DNA of 64,000 bases from VRUE01 sp963707965 (GCA_963707965.1 CAVPRR010000003.1:186001-250000); one strand, 5' to 3'; positions 45,755-55,794 are shown, numbered from the stretch's first letter. The notes: generated by a model from the letters alone, not told the origin. A program made the numbers and translations.

Positions 45755-48700
45755 ATGAGACCTCAAGACCAACCCCCTCCGCGGCCCCCTCACCGCCTCC
45801 TTCCTGGCGACCCTCGCCCTGCTCGGCGCCAGCGCCGCCCCGGCCGTCGCCGCAACCCCCGCCCCCCACTGGACGATCACCTCGAGCGCCGGCCCCACCA
45901 TCTTCGCCACTGGGGCGATCGAATGCGGCACCGCGATCGGCAACGTCTGCGACAGCTACACCATCTTCGCCACCAACAACGGCACCGAAGCGACCGACGG
46001 CAGCCCGATCACGGTCGCCGACGCCCTGCCCGCAGGCGTCATGGCGACCGAAGTCTCGGGGGTCGACTGGGAAAAGAACGCAGATTGAAGAACTCGAATG
46101 CACACCGGTGCCCCTGCAGTGCACCACCGAACGCCAGATCCCGCCCGACGACACCCTCGAGATGACGATCAAGGTCGAAGTCACCGCCACCGGCACGGTG
46201 ACCAACGAAGCAAGCGTCTAAGGCGGCGGCGCCGCCCCGGCCACGACCAGGGAGCAGACCGCGATCGGCACCGCCCTCGCGCCCTTCGGCGCGCAGAACT
46301 TCGGCTTCGACACCACCGCGCTCGACGGCTCCACCGAAACCCGGGCCGCCGCCCACCCCTACGAGCAGGCGACGACCATTCGCCTCAACACCCTCACCAG
46401 CGAAGAAGCCTATGACTCTCCCCAGCGGCCCAGGGACGTCGTCGTCGACCTGCCCCCAGGCTTCCTCGGCAACCCGCAGGCGACCCCGCGCTGCCCGCTC
46501 ACCTCGCTCGAACAGGCTCGGGAAGACTTCAACTTCGAATCACCGAATTCGGCCAGTCGTCACCAATTGCCCCACGGGCAGCCGCGTCGGCGTCTTCCGC
46601 GCCGCCAGTGGCTTGCTACTTCGGCGGCTCGCTCAAGACATTCTCCGGCCACCTCCGTCTTCAACTTCGTCCCCGAGGGCGACCATCCCGCCGAGCTCGG
46701 CTTCCGCTACGTCGACGGCGTCATCGTGCTCTACGCCGATCTCGTCCGCACCGACGACGGCTACCGCGTCCGGGTCACGATCCCCGGCATCCCGCTGATC
46801 GGCATCTACCACGCCACACTGACCCTCTTCGGCCAACCCGGCGCCGCGCAACGGCGAAGCCTGCAACACGGCGGCCTTCATCACCAACCCGGCCAGCTGC
46901 GACGGCGAATCGCTGATGACGAAGGTCCAGGCCGACTCCTGGGAACAGCCCGGCACCTGGGTCTCCAGGGAAACCGCCGCCTATCCGCAGGTCAAAGGCT
47001 GCGACCTGCTCCAGTTCGACCCCGAACTCGCCCTCCAGCCCGAAAGCCTCCCAGGCCGACAGCCCCACCGGCCTCAGCGTCGAGCTCAAGGTCCCCCGCA
47101 CCTCGACCCCGGTCGGGGTGCTGCAGTCCCCCCAGCTCAAAGACGCCACGGTCACCCTGCCCCAGGGCCTCGCCGTCTCGCCCTCCGCCGCCGACGGCCT
47201 CGCCGCCTGCCCGGCCACCGGCCCCAACGGGATCGACATCCCCCAGGGCTCGGCCCATCCCGACGAAGCAGGCGTTGGCGAAGCGATCGGCCCCAACGGC
47301 CTCTCCTACCTGACCGCGGGCAACTGCCCCGCCGCCTCGACCCTGGGCACGGTCGAAGTCGAGACGCCCCTGCTCCCCGAAGCGCTCGAGGGACACGTCT
47401 ACCTCGGAGACCCCCGACTGCTCCCCGTGCAGCAACGCCGACGCGCAGAGCGGCAAGCTCCTGAAGCTCTACATCGAAGCCGCAGGCTCGGGCGCCGTCG
47501 TCAAGCTCCCCGGCACGGTCTCCGCCGACCCGGCCACGGGCCGCCTCGTCGCCACCTTCAAAGACAACCCCCAGCTCCCCTTCTCCGACCTGCGCCTGCA
47601 CTTCAAGTCGGCGGCCGAGGGCGGCGCTCGCCACCCCACCCACCTGCGGGCACTACACCACCACCAGTGATCTCAAGCCGTGGAGCTCTCCGCAGACCCC
47701 CGACGCGACTCCCTCCTCGAGCTTCGACGTCAACAGCGGCCCGGACGGCTCCGCCTGCGCGAACACCGAAGCCGCTCAGCCCAACACGCCGAGCTTCGAA
47801 GCCGGCACGCTCGACCCCGCTGGCCGGCACCTACTCGCCCTTCGTGCTGAAGGTGAGCCGCGAAGACGGCTCCCAGCGGATCACCGGCATCGACACCACC
47901 CTGCCCCCGGGGTTGACCGGCAAGCTGGCGGGCGATCCCCTACTGCTCGGAGGCCCAGCTCGCCGCCGCGAAAGCGGCCGGCGGCAACGCCGAGAAGGCC
48001 AGCCCCTCCTGCCCCGCCGCGAGCGAAGTCGGCACCGTCAACGTCGGCGCCGGAGCCGGATCCCAGCCCTTCCACGTCCAGGGCCACGCCTACCTGGCCG
48101 GTCCCTATAAAGGCGCGCCGCTCTCGCTGGCGATCGTCACCCCGGCGGTGGCCGGCCCCTTCGACCTCGGCACCGTCGTCGTCAGAGCCGCCCTCTACGT
48201 CGACCCCGAGAACGCGCCCAGATCCACGCGGTCAGCGACCCGATCCCGACGATCCTCGCCGGCATCCCCCTCGACGTGAGGAGCATCGCCCTGAACATGA
48301 GCCGCAACCAGTTCACCCTCAACCCGACCACCTGCGACCCGATGGCGGTACTCGGCGCCGCGACCACGATCCCCGGCCAGAGCGCACGCTCTCTCATCCC
48401 CTTCCAGGTAGGCGGCTGCGCTGCCCTCGCCCTTCAAGCCGAAGCTCTCCCTGCGCCTCAAGGGCGCCACCAAGAGGAGGGGCACCCGGCCCGAAGCTGA
48501 TCGCGACCTACGCGCCAAAGCGGGCGAAGCCAACGTCGCCCGCGCCGCGGTCACCCTGCCCCGCTCGGCCTTCCTCGACCAGACCCACATCCGCACGGTC
48601 TGCACCAGGGTCCAGTTCGCCGCCGACGCCTGCCCGCAGGGCTCGATCTACGGCCACGCCAGCGCGATCACCCCGCTGCTCGACCAGCCCCTCGCCGGCA

Positions 48701-49052
48701 ACGTCTACCTGCAGATCCTCCAACCACAAGCTGCCCGACCTGGTCGCCGACCTGCAGCGGCCCGGCCTCCCAGCCGATCCAGATCGACCTCGTCGGCCGC
48801 ACCGACTCCGTCAAGGGCGCCCTGCGCAACACCTTCGAAGCGGTCCCCGACGCCCCGGTCTCCAAGTTCCGCCTGGAGCTGTTCGCCGGGCGCCGCGGCC
48901 TGGTCGTCAACAGCCGCAACCTCTGCGCCCACGACTACCGCGCCACGGTCAAGCTTGACGCCCACAGCGGCAAGGCCTCCGACACCCGGCCGCTGGTGCG
49001 AAACGACTGCGGTAAGGGGCACAAGGGCAAGGGACACAAACGCCACCGCTGA
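45755..49052 (+). pseudogene. Frameshifted giant secreted adhesin-like protein (DUF11-like)
   Basis: ATG 45755 codes MRP, then after one base change KTNPLRGPLTASFLATLALL, a signal peptide ending AAPAVAATPAPHW. A DUF11-like domain follows (TIFATGAIECGTAIGNVCDS, SPITVADALPAGV). The frame then moves again several times; there is also an in-frame TAA at 46219-46221. Later blocks such as DVVVDLPPGFLGNPQATPRC, IPLDVRSIALNMSRNQFTLN and LCAHDYRATVKLDAHSGK match a long secreted protein family of Thermoleophilia. It ends with a Lys/His-rich tail (KGHKGKGHKRHR) at 49052. More than five frame changes make it non-functional as read. Confidence 0.7.
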
Positions 49053-49153
49053 TCGCCCCCCACACCGCCGCCAGCGCGACGGCCCGGGCAAACGACTCTT
49101 CCTACTGAGTCGCCCAGGCGGTTGCGCGCTTCGGTGCAGGAGCCGAGTGACCG

Positions 49154-49801
49154 ATGGATCAAAAGTCCTTCGCCTCCTACCGCCTCCCCCGCGGCCGCCA
49201 CGGCATCCCACCCGAGCTGGTCGCCGAGAACCAGCGCTGGCGCCTCCTCGGCGCCGCCGCCGAGGTCTTCGCTGAGCGCGGCTACGCCCACGCCACGGCC
49301 GCCGACATCGCTAGCTGCGCCGGCGTCTCCCGCTCCACCTTCTACAAGCACTTCGACAACCTCGACCAGTGCCTCCTCGCCGCCTACGAGATGGCCGCCG
49401 ATTGCCTCTGCGACCTCGTCTCTGCCTCCTGCGAAGAGCAGCGCAGCGACTCGCCCGCCCGCCTCCGGGCCGCGATCGAGGAGGCGCTCGCCTTCCTCGC
49501 CTCCGAGCCCTCCCTCGCCGGCCTCCTCACCGCCAAGGCGCCCGCCGGCCTCCCCGCCATCGCCGCCGCCCGCGATCGCCTCCTCAACCGCCTCGCCGGG
49601 CCCCTCCGCAGCGGCCGCAAGCTGCGCGGCGCCGACGCCCCCGACCTCCCGTCCGACCTCGAGCGCCGCCTTATCGCCGCCGCCCTCGGCCTCATCTCCG
49701 ACCGCGTCGTCGCCGCCGAGGCTGCCCGCCTCCCCGACCTCGCCCCCGAACTCGCCGCCCTCCTCGCCACTCCCTACCTCGACGCCGCCTCCGGCCTTTA
49801 G
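49154..49801 (+). CDS. TetR-family regulator
   Basis: ATG 49154 gives 215 residues. The lead LPRGRHGIPPELVAENQRWR and HTH (AEVFAERGYAHATAADIASC, AGVSRSTFYKHFDNLDQCLL) place it with the regulators at 39529 and 41007. It lies between the broken surface genes and the mobilisation module. The target is unknown. Confidence 0.9.
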   Translation: MDQKSFASYRLPRGRHGIPPELVAENQRWRLLGAAAEVFAERGYAHATAADIASCAGVSRSTFYKHFDNLDQCLLAAYEMAADCLCDLVSASCEEQRSDSPARLRAAIEEALAFLASEPSLAGLLTAKAPAGLPAIAAARDRLLNRLAGPLRSGRKLRGADAPDLPSDLERRLIAAALGLISDRVVAAEAARLPDLAPELAALLATPYLDAASGL

Positions 49802-50122
49802 GGCCTTTCCCGGTAGGGGGCGTGCCCCTGGGACGGTTCAGGACCAAGCGGGGCGCTCGCGGCGCGGATTCCGCATGGCAGCGCCATGTGGGATTCGCGA
49901 CGGGGCCGAATCCGCGCCGTGTCCTGGGCCGTATCCAGGGGTGCGATCCCCTATGGGGATTGGCCCTTAACGCCACCGATCGCTCTCGGGTCCGCGCCGA
50001 CCCGAGGGAGGCCGCACCCAGGCGCCGCCCCAACTGGTGCCCGACCTCGCCTGGCCGCGGTCGATCCGGGCCATCCGTCCAACAGGGGGACGAAATCGCC
50101 GCGCTCTCGTCTTATAAACGCT
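49802..50122. promoter_or_regulatory. Structured intergenic region upstream of the mobilisation genes (oriT/ori candidate)
   Basis: About 320 bp without a gene but rich in inverted repeats: GGCGCGGATTC (49861-49871) with GAATCCGCGCC (49908-49918), CATGGC (49874-49879) with GCCATG (49883-49888) within it, and further hairpins near 49812-49830 and 49936-49957. The position directly before a replication-relaxation gene and a coupling ATPase fits an origin of transfer or replication. This is an inference from position and structure. Confidence 0.4.
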
Positions 50123-50818
50123 ATGACTTCTATTCAGAGACGCCACCCTCAACCAGTCGCCCCTTCGCGACCCAACCGCGACCGCGAGCTCCTCAGCTTC
50201 GTCGGCCGCCACGGCATCGTCGCAATCGGCCACGTGATGGCGCACCTCGGCGTCGGCCGCACCGCCGCCTACCGCCGCGTCGCGACCTGTGCCGAGGAGG
50301 GGCTGCTGGAGCGTATCGACCTCCTCCGCTCCGAGCCCAGCCTCCTGCGCGCCACCCGCGCCGGCCTGCGCTACGCCGGCCTCGGCCTGCCGCTCGCGGT
50401 CGTCTCGCCCGGCGCGGTCGATCACTGGCTGCGCTGCGCCTCCGTCGCGCAGCAGCTCACCCGGGAGTTCGGCGCCGACCAGGTTCTCACCGAGCGCGAG
50501 CTGGCCCTCGCCGAGCGCATCGAGGGCCGCCCGATCGCCAGCGCTCGCCTCGGCGAGCTTCCCTCCGGCGCTCCCCGCCTCCACCGCCCCGACTTGGCGA
50601 TCCTTGGCGACAGCGGCCCGATCTCCGTCGAGGTCGAGCTCACCCCCAAGGCGCCGCGCCGCCTCGAGGCGATCCTTCGCGCCTGGCGCCGCGCCAGTTG
50701 GGTCACGGAGGTCCGCTACTACTGCGCGCCCGGACCGACCCGACGCGCTCTGGAGCGCGCCGCGACGAAAACCTACGCCGACCAACGGCTTCGCATCCTC
50801 GAGGCGCTGCCACGATGA
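50123..50818 (+). CDS. Replication-relaxation family protein
   Basis: ATG 50123 (MTSIQRRHPQPVAPSRPNRD) gives ~231 residues. An N-terminal winged helix (ELLSFVGRHGIVAIGHVMAH, LGVGRTAAYRRV) is followed by RADLAILGDSGPISVEVELT-type sequence and PKAPRRLEAILRAW. The ExELTxK pattern recalls a nuclease-like fold. Such proteins sit beside TraG/VirD4-type ATPases on actinobacterial conjugative or integrative elements and probably bind DNA at the start of transfer. Its TGA overlaps the ATG of the ATPase (ATGA). Confidence 0.75.
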   Translation: MTSIQRRHPQPVAPSRPNRDRELLSFVGRHGIVAIGHVMAHLGVGRTAAYRRVATCAEEGLLERIDLLRSEPSLLRATRAGLRYAGLGLPLAVVSPGAVDHWLRCASVAQQLTREFGADQVLTERELALAERIEGRPIASARLGELPSGAPRLHRPDLAILGDSGPISVEVELTPKAPRRLEAILRAWRRASWVTEVRYYCAPGPTRRALERAATKTYADQRLRILEALPR

Positions 50819-52428
50819 CCCAGCGCCAGGAACACGTCACCCTGGCCATCGGCGCCGAGCTCTGGGCGCTCACCTGGCCCCTGCTCGCCGGCTTCCTCCT
50901 CGGCTTCGCCGCCGTCCGTTTCCTCCAGCGCCGCCGCTTGCGCTGGACCTGGGCCCTTTCCGCCATCCCGCTCGCCTACCTCGTCTGGTTCCTCGACTGG
51001 CACCTCGGCCTCGTTCTCGCGATCGCCGCCGCCACCGCGATCTGGCTCGGCGCCCGCCTCCACTACGAAGCGATCCGCCGCGGCGGCGAGGAGGCCCGCG
51101 AGTGCCGCGACTCGCTCGGGCCCCTGCGTTTCGCCCTCTCTTCCGCCGCCGGCAGGCGCGCCCGCCGCCGGCCCCTCGCCCCGGGCAGCCTCGCCCTCGG
51201 CACCCCCCGCCGCGGCGGCGTCTGTCGCGTCCCCTTCGGCTCCGGGCGCGGCGTCCACGCCCTGATCGCCGGCGCCACCGGCTCCGGCAAGACGGTCACC
51301 CAGGCGGCCATCGCCCGGGCTTACGTCGACGCCGGCATGGCGGCCATCGTCGTCGACCCCAAGGGGGACCCGCACCTGCGCGCCACCCTGTACGACGCCG
51401 CCGAGCGCGTCGGCGCCGCCTTCCGCGCTTGGACCCCAAGCGGCCCCTCGGTCTACAACCCCTTCGCCCGCGGCGGCCCCACCGAGATCGCCGACAAGGC
51501 GCTCGCCGCCCACCAGTGGTCCGAGCCCCACTACGAGCTCGCCACCCAGCGCCTGCTCGGCCACGCGCTGGCGACGATGCGCGCCGCCGGCGTCTGGCCT
51601 CCGACCATCTCCGGCCTCGTCGCCCACATGGACCCCGAGCGTCTCGACGCTCTCGCCGCCAAGGTCGGCGGCGACACGGCCGAGCGGGTCCACTCCTACC
51701 TCGACGGCCTCTCGGCCCGCGGCCGCTCCGACCTCGGCGGCGGCCGCGACCGCCTCGCCGTTCTCGCCGAGGGCGAGCTCGGCCCCTGGCTCGATCCCGC
51801 AACTCGGAGCGGGGGAGACGCTCGACCTCGCGCTTCGCTTCAGCGTGGCGACGTTCTCTACTTCCACCTCGATGCCGACCGCTACCCGGTCGCCTCCAAG
51901 CTCCTTGCCGCGGCCCTTCTGATCGACTTGATCGGCCTCACCGCCGAGCACCAGGGCGCCGGCCTGGGAGGACTCCTCGTCATCGACGAGTTCGCCGCCC
52001 TCGCCGCCGATCAGGTCTCCCGCCTCTTCGCCCGCGCCCGCTCCGCCGGCCTCAGCCTCCTGCTCGGCGCCCAGAGCCTCGCCGACTTCCGCGCCGCCCG
52101 CCCCGACGATCCCTCCGACACCCTCACCGAGCAGGTTCTCTCCAACGTCGAGTTCGTCGTCGCCCACCGCATCGGCGACCCCGACTCCGCCGAACGCCTC
52201 GCCCGCGTCGCCGGCACCGCCCCCGCCTGGTCGATGACCGAGCGGGTCAGCGCCAACGGCGCGCCACTTGACAAGGGAGAGGGCACCCGTACCCGCCAGC
52301 GCGACTTCCTCATCGGCCCCGACCAGTTCAAGCGCCTGCGCACCGGCGAGGCGGTCGTCATCGACCCCAAGGCAAAGCGCCCGGCCCAGATCGTCCGCAT
52401 CTGGCCCCCGCGCCTGACGGCGGGTTGA
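50815..52428 (+). CDS. VirD4/TraG-type coupling ATPase
   Basis: ATG 50815 gives ~537 residues; the much longer frame upstream is Arg/Pro-rich shadow. Two TM helices are near the start (LLAGFLLGFAAVRFLQ and AIPLAYLVWFLDWHLGLVLA). Walker A is AGATGSGKTVTQ, a following strand reads IVVDPKGDP, Walker B is LLVIDEFAALA, and the sensor region has LLLGAQSLADF. The protein should pump DNA at the membrane in conjugation. Near 51790-51830 the local sequence suggests two compensating indels. It is coupled to the replication-relaxation gene. Confidence 0.88.
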   Translation: MTQRQEHVTLAIGAELWALTWPLLAGFLLGFAAVRFLQRRRLRWTWALSAIPLAYLVWFLDWHLGLVLAIAAATAIWLGARLHYEAIRRGGEEARECRDSLGPLRFALSSAAGRRARRRPLAPGSLALGTPRRGGVCRVPFGSGRGVHALIAGATGSGKTVTQAAIARAYVDAGMAAIVVDPKGDPHLRATLYDAAERVGAAFRAWTPSGPSVYNPFARGGPTEIADKALAAHQWSEPHYELATQRLLGHALATMRAAGVWPPTISGLVAHMDPERLDALAAKVGGDTAERVHSYLDGLSARGRSDLGGGRDRLAVLAEGELGPWLDPATRSGGDARPRASLQRGDVLYFHLDADRYPVASKLLAAALLIDLIGLTAEHQGAGLGGLLVIDEFAALAADQVSRLFARARSAGLSLLLGAQSLADFRAARPDDPSDTLTEQVLSNVEFVVAHRIGDPDSAERLARVAGTAPAWSMTERVSANGAPLDKGEGTRTRQRDFLIGPDQFKRLRTGEAVVIDPKAKRPAQIVRIWPPRLTAG

Positions 52429-52497
52429 GGCGATGAGCTACCACGCCGATCGCTGGCTTCCCCTCGGCCGATTGTGGCACCGGCCGTCGATCCCTGC

Positions 52498-52576
52498 AAG
52501 CCCCGGCTGCGCCGGGGCTCCTTGCGGCCCGGGCCTTCGGCCCGGGTTCCGGGATCGCCGTCCGGTGCTTTTTTGC
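52498..52576 (+). terminator. Tandem GC hairpins followed by a T-run
   Basis: AGCCCCGGC-TGC-GCCGGGGCT and GGCCCGGGCC-TTC-GGCCCGGGTTCC form two strong hairpins. A TTTTTT run lies at about 52567-52572, roughly 20 bp behind the second hairpin. They probably end the coupling ATPase transcript, although the T-run is further from the stem than in textbook terminators. Confidence 0.5.
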
Positions 52577-52685
52577 GGCCAGGGTTTCCAGCGAGAGAAG
52601 AGGTCATGTGAACGCTGCTTCCACACGCGGAGCTTACGGCACTTCGGGATGGTCGACGCGCTTCGTCGAAGGGCGGGTGGCTGAG

Positions 52686-53033
52686 ATGGCGCCAATCGGC
52701 GTCGAGCCGCACGCGGACCTGGTCGAGGCGATCGCTCTGCGCGTCGCCGAGCTGCTCGGCGCTGCTGCACAGAACGCCGCGTTGGCCCGTCTCGTCGACG
52801 CCAATGCCGTGGCTCGTGACGGCGTCGAGCGCGACTGGGTCTACGCCCACGCCAGCCAGCTCGGCGCGATTCGGCTGGGCGGCCCGCGCGGTCGGTTGCG
52901 CTTCGACCTTCAGGTCGTCAGGGAGCGACTCGGGGGCTCGGACCCCGCCTCTTGGCGGCCTCCCAGGCGCGCGGCACGACGGCCCGGAGCTCGAAAAGTC
53001 ACCCGGATGCCGCTGGGGCGCAAGATAAAATGA
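52686..53033 (+). CDS. xis: Excisionase-like HTH protein
   Basis: ATG 52686 gives ~115 residues; the frame before it is not convincing. LVDANAVARDGVERDWVYAH, ASQLGAIRLGGPRGRLRFDL fits the MerR-like HTH_17 of excisionases (helix, then a short wing ending in RFDL). Together with the integrase 110 bp downstream it forms an int/xis pair. It may also regulate int. Confidence 0.75.
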   Translation: MAPIGVEPHADLVEAIALRVAELLGAAAQNAALARLVDANAVARDGVERDWVYAHASQLGAIRLGGPRGRLRFDLQVVRERLGGSDPASWRPPRRAARRPGARKVTRMPLGRKIK

Positions 53034-53100
53034 ATACCCACTTCAAAAAGTGGCCGGGGCGCGCGCTAACGCCCCCGGCCTGACACCGGGAGGTAGCCCG

Positions 53101-53142
53101 ATGCAGCACAACGATAACCGCGCCCGCACGGAGAGTTCCTGA
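53101..53142 (+). CDS. Leader peptide-like mini-ORF before the integrase
   Basis: ATG 53101 with GGGAGG eight bases upstream codes 13 residues (MQHNDNRARTESS). Its TGA overlaps the integrase start (TGATG). A GGCCGGGG/CCCCGGCC hairpin lies just before (53052-53080). The arrangement suggests translational coupling that controls integrase level. Confidence 0.4.
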   Translation: MQHNDNRARTESS

Positions 53143-54674
53143 TGGCCCGCGAGACGCAAGGCAGTTGCAAGCCACGGCTCCTCGCCGACGGCACCTACGC
53201 CTTCGACCTGCGCTTCCAGGTCCACGGCGAGCGCGAATCCCTCGTCCTGCACGAGCGGCCCGGCTGCACCTGCGGCTGCGGCGGCGCCTGGGATGAGCCC
53301 GCGGCGCGCACCCACCTCGGCAACGTGCTCGCCGAAGTGCGATTGGGAATATGGGAGCGTCCGCAACCGCCCGCCGCGATCACCGAGTTCGGCGCCGACG
53401 ACGACGTTCCCACGTACGCCGCCTACAGCGCCTGGTGGCTTGGGGCCAAGGAGAACGGCGAGATCGGCGAGCAGCCGATCTCCACCAACACGAAGCGAGA
53501 CTACGAATGGCGCCTCGGCTACTCGCAGCGCTTCTTCGGCGCCACCCCAGTCGACGAGATCGACCGCGGGCTCAGCCTCGACTTCAAGGCCCATCTGCTC
53601 GCCGAGGCACGCAAGCAGCGCGAGGCGCTCGCAGCGGGCGCCGATCTGCGCGACCGCCGTTGTCGCAAGGTGGTCCCACTCGGCCCCGCGTCGATCAAGA
53701 AGATCCTCGACACCTTCGCCTCGGTGCTCGATGAGGCAATCGAAGACGGCCACCGCGACGACCAGCCGGCGCGCGGCCGGCGGATGAAGGTCAAGGTGCC
53801 GAAGCCCAAGCGAACGTTTCTCGAGATGGACGAGCTGGCGGCGCTCTTGGATGCCGCCGAGGAGCAGGACGCGGCGATGCTCGTCACCGCGCCGCCGGAT
53901 GCCGGTGCGACGGCCACCGCTGTTGCCAACCTCGCCAGCAAGGGCCTCTCGGCCGTGCAGATCGCCGCCGAGATCGGCCGCAGCAAGTCGAGCGTCACCT
54001 ACCACCTGCGCCGCCTCGGTGCCGACATCGGTCGCGGCTACATCGGCCGCCGCGCCGTCTGCGAGGTGCTGGGCCGCGGCGGTCCCCGCGTCGGCGAGAT
54101 GAGCGAGCTGCGAATCGGCCACGTGCGCCTCCACGACCCCAAGGGTGCCCGCTTTCGCATCCCCGACGCCAAGACCGAGAGCGGCATCCGCGTCGTCGAG
54201 GTCAGCCCGGTTCTGGCCGAGGTCCTGATCGCCCATGTCGACCGCCTCAGGCGGCTCGGCCTGCCGACCGGCCCGGGGAACTACTTGTTCCCCAACCTGC
54301 GCGGCGGCCCGATGACCCGCAAGCGCGTTGCCCAGATCGTCCGCGAAGCCGCCCAGCTCGCCAGCGAACGACTGGCGGAAAAGGGCCTACCGCCGCTGCC
54401 CCACACCACCCCCCACACCCTCCGCCGCACCTACATCTCAATCCAGCTGATCGCCAACCAAGGCGATGTCAAGTACGTCATGTCCCAGGTCGGCCACGCC
54501 AATTCCTCGATGACGATGGACGTCTACGCCCAGATGGAGCAGCGCGCCAAACGCTCGCACGGCAAGAGCTTCGACCGCCTCGTCCGCGAAGCGCGCGAGC
54601 AGGTCAAGGCGCTCCCCGCACTGCACTCCGAGCACCTACCAGGCTCACCCCGCGTCGCCGTCTCCCGGCCCTGA
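53142..54674 (+). CDS. int: Tyrosine recombinase (integrase) with inserted helix-turn-helix
   Basis: The 510-residue protein has the SAM-like core-binding region (YAAYSAWWLGAKENGEIGEQ, TNTKRDYEWRLGYSQRFFG) and a catalytic domain with the Arg in GGPRVGEMSEL, HTTPHTLRRTYIS and GHANSSMTMDVYAQM (Tyr nucleophile). Between the first catalytic segments a helix-turn-helix is inserted (LASKGLSAVQIAAEIGRSKS, SVTYHLRRLGA). An N-terminal CTCGCGGAWDEP may bind metal. It would integrate and excise the mobile module. The att site of this element was not identified with certainty. Confidence 0.92.
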   Translation: MARETQGSCKPRLLADGTYAFDLRFQVHGERESLVLHERPGCTCGCGGAWDEPAARTHLGNVLAEVRLGIWERPQPPAAITEFGADDDVPTYAAYSAWWLGAKENGEIGEQPISTNTKRDYEWRLGYSQRFFGATPVDEIDRGLSLDFKAHLLAEARKQREALAAGADLRDRRCRKVVPLGPASIKKILDTFASVLDEAIEDGHRDDQPARGRRMKVKVPKPKRTFLEMDELAALLDAAEEQDAAMLVTAPPDAGATATAVANLASKGLSAVQIAAEIGRSKSSVTYHLRRLGADIGRGYIGRRAVCEVLGRGGPRVGEMSELRIGHVRLHDPKGARFRIPDAKTESGIRVVEVSPVLAEVLIAHVDRLRRLGLPTGPGNYLFPNLRGGPMTRKRVAQIVREAAQLASERLAEKGLPPLPHTTPHTLRRTYISIQLIANQGDVKYVMSQVGHANSSMTMDVYAQMEQRAKRSHGKSFDRLVREAREQVKALPALHSEHLPGSPRVAVSRP

Positions 54675-54788
54675 GCGACCGCCGCGAAGACTGCGACGTC
54701 GACCAATCTGCTCGGCGACGGATCACCGTTCTGGCGCTCGTCGACTCCTCCGGTACGGTCGCCGTCGCCTTCATGGCACCCTTTGACG

Positions 54789-55697
54789 ATGCGGACCAAC
54801 AACTGGGAGCGCGACGAGATCCGCGGCTACTTCGATGCGCAGGACTTCGGCACCATCACGCACCTCGAGAAGGTGGCGAGCGAGCGTGCCGGGGGCGTCT
54901 CGCACGACATCTGGGATGTCCACTGCGCCGATGGGCGCTGGTGGGCGGTGACGAATCCGCTGAACGCCTACTCCCAGGAGGACTTCAAGAGCCGTGACGT
55001 TGTCCTCACTTTCCATGTGGGCCTCACGGTTCGAATCGCAGAACAGCGCCGCCCGCCGGTCAATGAAGAGGCGGCCGGGTTGCTCCCCGGATCTTGGAGA
55101 CGCTGGCAGCAAGCGGTCGATGCTCTTCCCGGCACTCAGGAGGCCGAGGACTTTCAGGCCGTAGGGGTGCGCCTGCGCGAGTGCCTCGTCTCCTTCGCGG
55201 CGGAAGTCGCGAACGACGACCTCCTTCCCGAGGGCGAAGCGCCGCCCAAGGCCGCGGACGTCGTCGGCTGGACCAACCATCTCATCGACGCTCTCGCGCC
55301 GGGTCCGGGCGCAAAGCATTGGCGCTCCTACTTGAGGAAGTTGACCCGGGAGACGTGGGACTACGTCAACTGGCTGACTCACGCCAAGAACGCCCGCTTC
55401 GAGGACGCCGAGTTCGGCGTCGCCGCCGTTGAGCACTTCCTTGCCTGCGCTACCGCGACCTTCCTCAGGGCCGCGAAGGAGAGCCATCGCCGTTGCCCCC
55501 AATGCGGCTCCTACGCGCTGAGCGCCGAGCGCTGTCGCCAATGTGGATGGGTCGACGCCAATTACGAACCGCCACCCTACGAGCCTCTATCCGAGGAGGA
55601 GCTCGAGGAGCGCCTGGCCGAGCCGTGCACCCCGAGCTCGGACATCTCGACGCTGATCACCGTCGACGACACCATCCGCGGCGACGGTCAGAGATAG
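54789..55697 (+). CDS. Hypothetical protein with C-terminal zinc ribbon
   Basis: ATG 54789 gives ~302 residues. The middle is helical (AVGVRLRECLVSFAAEVAND, WDYVNWLTHAKNARFEDAEF) and may be a HEPN-like bundle. A zinc ribbon follows (CPQCGSYALSAERCRQCG) and an acidic tail. The family appears in accessory regions but no function is established. It is the last gene before tRNA-Phe. Confidence 0.65.
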   Translation: MRTNNWERDEIRGYFDAQDFGTITHLEKVASERAGGVSHDIWDVHCADGRWWAVTNPLNAYSQEDFKSRDVVLTFHVGLTVRIAEQRRPPVNEEAAGLLPGSWRRWQQAVDALPGTQEAEDFQAVGVRLRECLVSFAAEVANDDLLPEGEAPPKAADVVGWTNHLIDALAPGPGAKHWRSYLRKLTRETWDYVNWLTHAKNARFEDAEFGVAAVEHFLACATATFLRAAKESHRRCPQCGSYALSAERCRQCGWVDANYEPPPYEPLSEEELEERLAEPCTPSSDISTLITVDDTIRGDGQR

Positions 55698-55794
55698 TGC
55701 CCTCAGATGTCGCCGCTCGGCAACCCGTCGGGCTATAGAATGCCTCGGCGCGGGGCCGGCACCACCAGCCTCCTGACGCCCCTTTTGGGACCAC

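Noticed and set aside
49369..50814. 5' extension of the coupling ATPase frame and the overlapping 660-residue frame from 50289
   Set aside because: Arg/Pro/Ser-rich shadows; the real start is ATG 50815, coupled to the upstream stop.
50773..52167. Minus-strand 464-residue frame
   Set aside because: Antisense of the coupling ATPase with Gly/Glu/Ala-rich low complexity.
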